11,886 nucleotides of DNA from assembly GCA_964506935.1 (NCBI GenBank), contig CAZDOD010000085.1, forward strand, positions 1 through 11,886. The letters are read 5' to 3'. Source of the DNA: CAZDOD01 sp964506935. Its GTDB lineage: Bacteria; Desulfobacterota; Zymogenia; Zymogenales; Zymogenaceae. The translations under genes and the position numbers were made by a program. This document shows, piece by piece, positions 1 to 5,599 of the stretch; within the stretch, counting starts at the first letter, position 1, and each line of letters opens with the position of its first letter. The notes under the pieces are model-generated. The model was given only the letters and a program-made list of their open reading frames with translations. It made no database searches and had not been told where the DNA came from.

Positions 1-1
1 A

Positions 2-139
2 TCGCAAGAGCTCGAGGAGTGCAGCGGTGGCTTTTACAGCTTGACTACGAAAGAAGAGCCCGCTCCTCCGGTGCTCGATAGAGACGCGGCCGGTGAGCTG
101 TGGGATTTGAGCCTGAGATTGGGAAAGCTGAACCGATGA
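2..139 (+). CDS. C-terminal end of a short-chain dehydrogenase/reductase (partial)
   Basis: The frame is open from the window edge to a TGA at 137-139, giving 45 residues. The piece reads CSGGFYSLTTKEEPAP, then LDRDAAGELWDLSLRLGKLN. This resembles the C-terminal tail of retinol-dehydrogenase-type SDRs (RDH11-14-like oxidoreductases), where an SGxxF segment is followed by a helix of the form RDxxxAxxLWDLSxxLxGL. The Rossmann fold and the YxxxK catalytic site would lie upstream, outside the window. If correct, the enzyme is an NAD(P)-dependent oxidoreductase of unknown substrate. It is not obviously linked to the pilus genes: the next gene starts 58 bases downstream on the same strand. The family call rests only on this short tail and is moderately sure. 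Confidence 0.55.
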   Translation, partial: SQELEECSGGFYSLTTKEEPAPPVLDRDAAGELWDLSLRLGKLNR

Positions 140-197
140 GCTCAATTGAGGGATTGCAGGTCGACGGTTTCCACAAATTTTTCAACCGGAGCCGTGG

Positions 198-1973
198 GTG
201 CAAAGAATAAGAAAAATGAGAAAGAGTGTTGAGGCTACCACTGAAAGCGCAATTCCGATGAAAAACAGTATTTTTATGATATTGGGAGAGGCGATCCCCC
301 TTCACTTCGAGTCGGGATACGGCGGTATCAATTACGATTTTGTCGGAAGAGCGTCCATCTCTCTATTCTTCTTCCTCTTCTTTACATTTTACAGCCAAGT
401 TGAATTCATCGGCAAAAAAAAGATGCTTACAAGCCTAAGGAGGTTTGAGGAAGACATCAAGGGGATCAAGGAGGAGACATTTGATAAGGTCGAGAATATC
501 TCCGATGAAAATATCGGCAAAGAGGCGACAAAGACCCTGGCATCTATAGATGACGCCCTCTTTGAACTACTCGATGAGACAAAAAAGGCCGTCTCCCTAA
601 ATACGATAGCTTATCTCGTCCCCGCAGGCAAAGGCGATGTGTTGAGGGTACGGGAGGCGTCATCAGAGGACGAAAGATTCTACTTCGACTCCGAGGTGAA
701 TCTCGAGTTTTACAGGGAGGTCATGCGTTCAAAAAAGCCCCTCCTGTTAAGCAGGGCAAAAGGATTACACGGGCTTGAGCCGGGCTATTATAAAGACGTC
801 CCATCGAGGATCAACTCGTTTGCGGCGGTACCGGTTATGGGGAAGAACCAGATAGAGGGGATACTGGTTGCGGATAGACGAAACGATAAAAAAATTTCCG
901 AAAACGAGCTTTCTTTCCTTAACCTCGTGGCGATCATGGTGAGGGATATCCAGAGTTCGAGGATAAATCTCTCGAAGCTGACGCTGAATCTAAAGGAGCT
1001 CGAAGAGCTCTACGGCATAAGCCGAAATCTCGCCTCCGCTGGGAAGCTGGGCGACATCTTCGTGATAGTCTTTAGAGCCGTAAGCAATATGTTGCCGACA
1101 AGACTCATGGCATTCTCGATGGTAACAGGAAGTGAGAACGTGTTGATCTCCGTTCGGGGTGAAGACGAGAAGAGACTCACAAAGAAACGATTTGACGCCT
1201 CGGAATCACTGGTCGGGTGGGTCTTGGAAAACAGAAAATATCTTGTATTCCCCGACAAAAGGGGAAAGAAGGATGTGTTTGGAAAGGATCTGAAGATAAA
1301 GAGCGACGGCGCCCTTTTGATATTCCCCCTGATTTCGGAAGACGTGCTAATCGGCACTTTCGTCCTAATAACCGAGTCATTGCTCCCCCCTTCCCGCTTA
1401 TACATAAGGATCATCGAGGTGATTCTTAATATGTCGGCGGTCTCGATCAACGGCATCAGATTGATGTCAAAAATCAGGAGGCTCGCGATCACCGATCCGA
1501 TGACGGGCCTTTATAACCGCAGGCGCTTTAACCGCGCCCTAAATGAACAGTTTGATAGGGCCGAGAGATTCTCGGAGGAGCTGACGCTCTTGATGATAGA
1601 TATTGACAGGTTTAAAGCGATCAACGATATGTACGGACATCCCGTCGGCGACGAAGTCATAAAGGGAGTGTCTGATATCATAAAAGGTGTGACAAGGGGG
1701 GTCGATGTGGTAAGCCGGATAGGGGGCGAGGAGTTCGCCATCCTCCTTCCCAAGACCTCCAAAAATAATGCGATGATAACCGCCGAGAGGATCAGGAGGG
1801 CCGTAAAGAAGAAGGGATTCGGTTTCAAAAAAAAGGGGCACACGGTTACAGTAAGCATAGGGGTTGCTACCTTCCCAAAAGACGGGAACGATCCCGAGAC
1901 ATTGCTCAAAAAGGCCGATAACGCCCTATATTTGGCAAAAGATGGTGGTAGAGACCGCTGTGTCGCAAATTAG
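198..1973 (+). CDS. GAF-GAF-GGDEF diguanylate cyclase, probably membrane-anchored
   Basis: A predicted diguanylate cyclase that makes c-di-GMP from two GTP. Domains in order: a hydrophobic segment at residues ~52-68 (SISLFFFLFFTFY) that may anchor it in the membrane; a charged, probably helical linker at ~75-115; a first GAF-like domain at ~117-253; a second at ~268-425; and a GGDEF domain from ~428 to the end. The GGDEF domain opens with TDPMTGLYNRRRF (T432), carries the active-site loop GGEEF (509-513), and has a RGVD inhibitory-site motif (RxxD, 500-503) exactly five residues before it. It therefore looks catalytically active and product-inhibited. No EAL or HD-GYP domain follows. The GAF domains imply sensing of a small ligand, but none can be named. 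The start is uncertain: GTG 198 has a CGGAG seven bases upstream; ATG 216, 258 and 276 are in frame; ATG 423 would drop the membrane segment but has no ribosome site. Confidence 0.9.
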   Translation: MQRIRKMRKSVEATTESAIPMKNSIFMILGEAIPLHFESGYGGINYDFVGRASISLFFFLFFTFYSQVEFIGKKKMLTSLRRFEEDIKGIKEETFDKVENISDENIGKEATKTLASIDDALFELLDETKKAVSLNTIAYLVPAGKGDVLRVREASSEDERFYFDSEVNLEFYREVMRSKKPLLLSRAKGLHGLEPGYYKDVPSRINSFAAVPVMGKNQIEGILVADRRNDKKISENELSFLNLVAIMVRDIQSSRINLSKLTLNLKELEELYGISRNLASAGKLGDIFVIVFRAVSNMLPTRLMAFSMVTGSENVLISVRGEDEKRLTKKRFDASESLVGWVLENRKYLVFPDKRGKKDVFGKDLKIKSDGALLIFPLISEDVLIGTFVLITESLLPPSRLYIRIIEVILNMSAVSINGIRLMSKIRRLAITDPMTGLYNRRRFNRALNEQFDRAERFSEELTLLMIDIDRFKAINDMYGHPVGDEVIKGVSDIIKGVTRGVDVVSRIGGEEFAILLPKTSKNNAMITAERIRRAVKKKGFGFKKKGHTVTVSIGVATFPKDGNDPETLLKKADNALYLAKDGGRDRCVAN

Positions 1974-1989
1974 TAGTGAAATTTAGGAG

Positions 1990-2017
1990 ACCCAACATAT
2001 TGTTGTGGTTTTTTTTT
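1990..2017 (+). terminator. Rho-independent terminator after the diguanylate cyclase gene
   Basis: ACCCAACA (1990-1997), a TAT loop, then TGTTG-T-GGT (2001-2009) pair as an 8-bp stem with a single bulged T. The stem runs straight into nine T residues (2009-2017). It lies 17 bases after the stop codon of the cyclase gene. It separates that gene from the AT-rich promoter region of the pilus operon. Confidence 0.7.
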
Positions 2018-2083
2018 AGATACAAGATGTGTAATAAGATAGGTATAATTTAATGCTAATTGTGCATAAAATTATGAAAAAAC

Positions 2084-2113
2084 TTGACATAATAAAACAC
2101 ATTTTATTATAAT
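2084..2113 (+). promoter_or_regulatory. Sigma70-type promoter for the HTH-pilMNOPQ operon
   Basis: A consensus -35 box TTGACA (2084-2089) and a consensus -10 box TATAAT (2108-2113) are separated by 18 bp, with transcription expected to start near 2120. This leaves a leader of about 50-65 bases before the HTH gene. The region from 2018 to 2171 is very AT-rich and holds no gene. It contains this promoter, two dyads described separately, and an isolated TATAAT (2044-2049) without a convincing -35. I saw no sigma54 (GG-N10-GC type) site and no recognisable c-di-GMP riboswitch. Confidence 0.75.
2089..2110. promoter_or_regulatory. Perfect 9-bp hyphenated dyad filling the promoter spacer (candidate operator)
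   Basis: ATAATAAAA (2089-2097) and TTTTATTAT (2102-2110) are exact inverted repeats separated by CACA. The dyad begins at the last base of the -35 box and ends inside the -10 box, so a protein bound here would block RNA polymerase. The first gene of the transcript encodes an XRE-type HTH protein, an obvious candidate ligand. Both arms are pure A/T, so chance symmetry in AT-rich DNA is a real alternative. Confidence 0.45.
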
Positions 2114-2115
2114 AT

Positions 2116-2131
2116 AACCAAAACTGGTTTT
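2116..2131. promoter_or_regulatory. Short inverted repeat near the predicted transcription start
   Basis: AACCA (2116-2120) and TGGTT (2125-2129) form a 5-bp inverted repeat around AAAC. An offset pairing AAAAC/GTTTT (2120-2124 with 2127-2131) is also possible. It lies at about +1 of the predicted promoter, a usual operator position. It is short, and its sequence differs from the spacer dyad. Confidence 0.25.
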
Positions 2132-2171
2132 ATTTTGTTACTTAATTACCTTTTTTATCTAATAAGTATTT

Positions 2172-2405
2172 GTGGGTAGAAACTTGAGAAATAATAACGT
2201 TAAGAAGTATCGGGAAGAGCTTCTGATGAGCAAGGCTGAGCTTGCAAGAAAGGCAGGAGTCTCTCCCTTGACGGTAGACAGGATCGAGAAGGGGAAGGAT
2301 TGTCGTATGGACACGAAAAGAAAGATACTCTTCGCCCTAGGTCTTGAGCTTGACGACAAAGACAAGATATTTATTAAAATCATATCAGCCGAACACCCCG
2401 AATAG
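2172..2405 (+). CDS. Small XRE/Cro-type helix-turn-helix protein leading the pil operon
   Basis: A protein of 73-77 residues that is almost entirely one HTH_XRE (lambda Cro/CI type) domain. The recognisable core is MSKAELARKAGVSPLTVDRI (residues 19-38 from GTG 2172) followed by EKGKDC, the usual pattern of scaffold helix, turn and recognition helix. After it comes a short helix (KRKILFALGLEL) and no effector domain. It should bind DNA as a dimer. Its stop lies 15 bases before pilM, so it is translated from the same transcript, and two dyads sit in its promoter. Autoregulation and control of the pilus operon is therefore the simplest reading, though inferred. The start is unclear: GTG 2172 has no ribosome site, and TTG 2184 (beginning LRNNNVKKYREELL) fits where such domains usually begin but is also weakly marked. 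Its own target sites cannot be proven from sequence. Confidence 0.85.
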   Translation: MGRNLRNNNVKKYREELLMSKAELARKAGVSPLTVDRIEKGKDCRMDTKRKILFALGLELDDKDKIFIKIISAEHPE

Positions 2406-2420
2406 TATTAAGGTGAAAAT

Positions 2421-3476
2421 ATGATCGGCAAAAAGAAGGACGTCGTAGCCCTGGATATAGGTTCCAGCTCCATTAAATTGGTGGAGATCGGTGAATCGAA
2501 GCGCGGATACAATCTCACCAATTTCGGCATGGCGGAGCTGCATCCCGAGACGATAGTAGACGGCGCAATCATGGACACGGCTGCGGTGGTTGACGCCATC
2601 CAAAGCCTCGTCACCGGTCTCAAGATCAAGGTGAGGGACGTGGTAACTTCGGTTTCCGGAAACGCCGTGAGGATTCAAAAGATAACCCTTCCCACAATGA
2701 GCCAGGATGAGCTTGAAGAATCGATTCAGTGGGAGGCGGAGCAGTATATCCCCTTTGATATATCCGATGTCAATATCGACTTTCAGATATTGGATACACT
2801 CGACGACGGCTCGGGCCAGATGGAAGTGATCCTGGCTGCCGCGAAAAAGGACATTATAAATGAGTATGTCGCCGTAATCAGTGAGGCGGGATTGAACGTG
2901 GCGATTGTAGATGTCGATTCCTTCGCACTGGAGAACATGTATGACGTCAATTATCAGTTCGACACGGGTGACGTAATCGCACTGGTCAATATCGGCGCCA
3001 GCCTCACAAATATCAACATCATAAAGAATGGAATTTCGGCCTTCACCCGTGATATCTCCTCCGGTGGAAATCAATATACGGAAGAGCTACAAAAACGTTT
3101 CTCCATAAGCTATGACGAGGCCGAGTCTCTAAAGCTCGGAAAAGGGGGAAAAGATTTTCCCAGAGATGAGGTCATAAAGATAGTAAATCAGGTCTCCGGC
3201 GAAATCGTATCGGCCGAGATACAGAAGACCATCGACTACTTCCTTTCTCAGGGGACCAGTGATTCGGTAAACAAGATATATCTCAGCGGAGGAACATCCA
3301 AGACCTCAGGCCTCTCTAAAACTATACAGGATAAATCCGGGATTACCACAGAGCTTGTCAATCCCTTCGCCAATATCGACTTCAATGAAAAACTCTTTGA
3401 CGCCGCATACATCCAGGAGATAGCACCATTCGGAGCCGTAGGAGTCGGACTGGCAATAAGGAGGGAGGGTGACTGA
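2421..3476 (+). CDS. pilM: Type IV pilus assembly protein PilM (actin-like ATPase)
   Basis: A cytoplasmic, actin-fold (FtsA-like) component of the T4P alignment subcomplex, 351 residues and normal in length. The N-terminal phosphate-1 loop ALDIGSSSIKLVEI (10-23) is typical of PilM. The second nucleotide-binding region is VNIGASLTNINII (around I191-G192-A193), and the adenosine loop is LSGGTSKTSGL (SGG at 289-291). Central residues include the family segment QWEAEQYIPFDISDVNIDFQ. In the known system PilM binds ATP and clasps the cytoplasmic N-terminus of PilN, passing signals between the motor ATPases and the envelope parts. ATG 2421 is preceded by AAGGTG five bases upstream. The stop overlaps the pilN start by one base (TGATG), implying translational coupling. 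All expected nucleotide-binding motifs look intact. Confidence 0.96.
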   Translation: MIGKKKDVVALDIGSSSIKLVEIGESKRGYNLTNFGMAELHPETIVDGAIMDTAAVVDAIQSLVTGLKIKVRDVVTSVSGNAVRIQKITLPTMSQDELEESIQWEAEQYIPFDISDVNIDFQILDTLDDGSGQMEVILAAAKKDIINEYVAVISEAGLNVAIVDVDSFALENMYDVNYQFDTGDVIALVNIGASLTNINIIKNGISAFTRDISSGGNQYTEELQKRFSISYDEAESLKLGKGGKDFPRDEVIKIVNQVSGEIVSAEIQKTIDYFLSQGTSDSVNKIYLSGGTSKTSGLSKTIQDKSGITTELVNPFANIDFNEKLFDAAYIQEIAPFGAVGVGLAIRREGD

Positions 3477-4018
3477 TGATTAAGATAAATCTTTTAGCCG
3501 TAAGGGAAACAAAAAAGAAGGAAACGATGCAGCAGCAGATCGTCCTGGCTGTATTTGCAGTACTCTTGACCCTTGGGGCTATAGGATACTTTCATGTCAG
3601 CATCACAAATAAGGTAAAAAATGTTGTGGCGGAAAAAGCTGAAGTCGACAAAAATGTGAAAAAGTTGAAAAAGGAGATAGGAGATCTGCAGGATCTCAAA
3701 AAGAAGGCGGCTGACCTCGATAATAAAAAGAATGTCATAAATGAATTGGAGATCGAACGAAACGGCCCGGTCCACATATTTGAAGAGCTGGCAAATGCCA
3801 CCCCTCCCGAGTTGTGGATTGATGACTTTCTCCAGAAGGGTAGAGATCTCACACTGAAGGGTTATGCCGCAGATAATGAGACAATAGCTAATTTTATGAG
3901 GAACTTGAACAACAGTCCCTATTTCACAGGTATCGCACTGGTAAAAAGTGAAAAGACCAAAAGTGGAAATTTAACGGTGAATGTATTTACCCTTAAGATG
4001 AAGATTAAATATCTGTAA
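3476..4018 (+). CDS. pilN: Type IV pilus assembly protein PilN
   Basis: A bitopic inner-membrane protein of the T4P alignment complex, 180 residues. It starts with MIKINLL, the conserved INLL cytoplasmic motif that docks into PilM. A basic stretch and one transmembrane helix (residues ~22-41, IVLAVFAVLLTLGAIGYFHV) follow. Next comes a Lys/Glu/Asp-rich coiled coil (~45-92). A periplasmic ferredoxin-like domain makes up the rest, with the family segments ELANATPPELWIDDF and FMRNLNNSPYF. Known partners are PilM (through the tail) and PilO (through coiled coil and fold). The start overlaps the pilM stop by one base and sits behind an unusually strong purine run, AAGGAGGGAGGG, inside the pilM end. 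A 50-base gap with no visible special feature separates it from pilO. Confidence 0.95.
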   Translation: MIKINLLAVRETKKKETMQQQIVLAVFAVLLTLGAIGYFHVSITNKVKNVVAEKAEVDKNVKKLKKEIGDLQDLKKKAADLDNKKNVINELEIERNGPVHIFEELANATPPELWIDDFLQKGRDLTLKGYAADNETIANFMRNLNNSPYFTGIALVKSEKTKSGNLTVNVFTLKMKIKYL

Positions 4019-4068
4019 GGCAATAATAAAGGTATTTCCGGCAAAGTGCTGAGAGAGGACAAGTAGAG

Positions 4069-4641
4069 ATGGCTATTTCAATGGACATATTTAATAAGCT
4101 CCCTCCATACCAGAGAGGCTTGATACTCTTAGGGCTTATAGTTTTAATAAGTGTCGGTTACTACTTCGGGATATACGCGGGCAAAAAAGAGGAGCTGGAA
4201 AGAGAAAAAACTGCCCTAAACAAGGCCAAACAGGAGCTCCAGAAGCTCGAGGATACAAAGAAGAACCTAGAGACCTACCGGGCGCGGGTGGCCGAGCTCG
4301 AAGCCGAGCTAAGCCTTCTATTGGTAGCTATCCCGACAGGCTCGGAAATACCCGAGGTGCTGTCCAACGTATCGAGCAAGGGCCAGGAATCAGGACTCGA
4401 ATTTATACTCTTTCAGCCGGGGGCGGAGAAACAGATAAAAGACAAAAAATATACCGAGGTGCCGGTATCTATCAAGGTAAGTGGGACATATCACAGCTTC
4501 GCTGTATTTCTCGATAAGATAAGACAACTCGACAGGATCATAAATGTCAGGAACATCTCCATGAAGAAAAAGGATGTAAAGAGCGGTATTGTCCTTCTTG
4601 AGATATCATGTAATGCGGTTACTTTTAAGTTTCCACAATAA
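4069..4641 (+). CDS. pilO: Type IV pilus assembly protein PilO
   Basis: A bitopic inner-membrane protein, 190 residues, that pairs with PilN and links to PilP in the known T4P complex. A short cytoplasmic tail is followed by one transmembrane helix (~17-37, LILLGLIVLISVGYYFGIY). A long charged coiled coil (~39-83) starting KKEELEREKTALNKAKQELQ comes next. The periplasmic domain contains the family segments IPTGSEIPEVLSNVSSKGQE, SIKVSGTYHSFAVFLDKI and RIINVRNI, matching the PilO family. ATG 4069 has AGGA nine bases upstream; an in-frame ATG at 4081 (MDIFNKLPPYQRG) is a possible alternative. It follows pilN and precedes pilP in the standard order. Confidence 0.95.
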   Translation: MAISMDIFNKLPPYQRGLILLGLIVLISVGYYFGIYAGKKEELEREKTALNKAKQELQKLEDTKKNLETYRARVAELEAELSLLLVAIPTGSEIPEVLSNVSSKGQESGLEFILFQPGAEKQIKDKKYTEVPVSIKVSGTYHSFAVFLDKIRQLDRIINVRNISMKKKDVKSGIVLLEISCNAVTFKFPQ

Positions 4642-4660
4642 ATTGTGATTTTATAGAAAA

Positions 4661-5599
4661 ATGTCGATTAAGACACATATTTTCAAGCTCCTTCCAATCC
4701 TGATCATACTTCTTTTTGGATTTGGGTGCTCCGACTTCATGGATCAATATGGAGACATGTTGCCCGGTTTTCTAAAAACCGAAAAGAAGGAAGAGAAGCC
4801 CAAGCCCCATAAGCTCAAGGAAATGGAGCCGGTAAAGTCCACAGAAACCGAGGGTGATGTCACTACTCCACCAGAGGAGGGTACTGCGGAGGCTCCTACG
4901 GAAAAGGAGCTCGCCGAAAAAACTCCGGAAGAGGATAAGACACCCAAGGAGAAGGAGACACCTAAAGAAAAAGAGAAGACTGGGACTGACCTGAAGGATA
5001 CGAAAAAAGAGGAGCCAGCTAAAGAGGAAGGAACAAAACCGAAAGAGGGAGAAGTCTCCACAGAAGATAAAAAACCTCAGACAAAGGACGTGACGGAAAA
5101 GCCGCCTGCCAAAAAGGATATAACTCCCGATCAACCGGCGAAATTAAAAGATATCGAGGGAGAAGACGTCGCTATGGTATCCATCTCCGCAAAGGAAGGA
5201 CCTCCAGAAACCGGGCCGGGAGTCGCGGATAAAGGGGGGATCACCGATGAAGACTATTTCTATGATCCGAGACAGAAGAGAGACCCGTTCAGGCCCTATA
5301 ACCTAAAGGTGGAAAAGAAGAAGGAAATTCCCCCTGAGGAACTCACCCCCCTGCAGAAATACAAGCTCTCCCAACTGAACCTCAAGGCCATCATCTATGA
5401 TTCCGAATCCGAAACCGGAGTTGCCATGGTCGAAGACCCCACCAAAAAGGGATTTAATATTTATGTCGGAACCGAAATTGGAGAAGGGAGAGTCGTAAAA
5501 ATCACACCGGATGAGGTCCAAGTTGAGATGCAGTATGAGGATTTTTATGGAAATATGGAAATGAGAATCGAAACCTTAAAGTTATCAGGAGTAAAATAA
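4661..5599 (+). CDS. pilP: Type IV pilus lipoprotein PilP with a long low-complexity linker
   Basis: The inner-membrane lipoprotein that connects PilN/PilO with the secretin PilQ. The N-terminus is a lipoprotein-type signal: MSIK, a hydrophobic run, then GFGC with Cys23 as the likely lipidated residue; the lipobox is loose. Residues ~38-165 are a low-complexity tether of Lys, Glu, Pro and Thr, probably disordered. The folded PilP domain fills about the last 110 residues. It is announced by YDPRQKRDPFRPY (RDPFR at 207-211), the family hallmark, followed by LKAIIYDSESETGVAMVEDP and YVGTEIGEGRVVKI. At 312 residues the protein is well above the roughly 170-200 usual for PilP, and the excess is in the tether. 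The ribosome site is weak. The stop TAA is immediately followed by the pilQ ATG. Confidence 0.93.
   Translation: MSIKTHIFKLLPILIILLFGFGCSDFMDQYGDMLPGFLKTEKKEEKPKPHKLKEMEPVKSTETEGDVTTPPEEGTAEAPTEKELAEKTPEEDKTPKEKETPKEKEKTGTDLKDTKKEEPAKEEGTKPKEGEVSTEDKKPQTKDVTEKPPAKKDITPDQPAKLKDIEGEDVAMVSISAKEGPPETGPGVADKGGITDEDYFYDPRQKRDPFRPYNLKVEKKKEIPPEELTPLQKYKLSQLNLKAIIYDSESETGVAMVEDPTKKGFNIYVGTEIGEGRVVKITPDEVQVEMQYEDFYGNMEMRIETLKLSGVK

Noticed and set aside
141..150. CTCAATTGAG, a perfect 10-bp palindrome just after the dehydrogenase stop
   Set aside because: It has no loop and no T run, so it is not an intrinsic terminator, and there is no other sign that it is a regulatory site.
45..305. An 86-codon minus-strand frame across the start of the window
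   Set aside because: No recognisable motif, and it overlaps both the dehydrogenase tail and the cyclase start; nothing supports expression.
437..443. A strong AAGGAGG ribosome-site-like sequence in the cyclase gene
   Set aside because: The only start-like codon at a suitable distance (TTG 445) is out of frame with the cyclase; the purines simply encode the charged linker.
1010..1492. A 160-codon open frame on the minus strand opposite the second GAF domain
   Set aside because: It lies inside a continuous, domain-rich + strand gene; its Ser/Phe-rich composition is typical of an antisense shadow.
2044..2049. A second TATAAT upstream of the main promoter
   Set aside because: At a spacing of 16-18 bp there is no reasonable -35 box (TACAAG at best) and no extended -10; likely chance in AT-rich DNA.
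2018..2171. A possible c-di-GMP riboswitch or other structured leader before the HTH gene, suggested by the neighbouring cyclase
   Set aside because: The predicted leader is only about 50-65 bases and AT-rich, and lacks recognisable conserved riboswitch elements.
2385..3074. A 229-codon open frame on the minus strand opposite pilM
   Set aside because: It is fully antisense to the well-supported pilM gene, has an implausible Ile/Asp/His-rich composition with no recognisable domain, and shows the mirror of + strand codon bias.
4880..5140. Repetitive Lys/Glu/Pro/Thr coding sequence in pilP as a tandem DNA repeat
   Set aside because: The similarity is compositional; I could not find an exact repeating unit, so it is not listed as a repeat.
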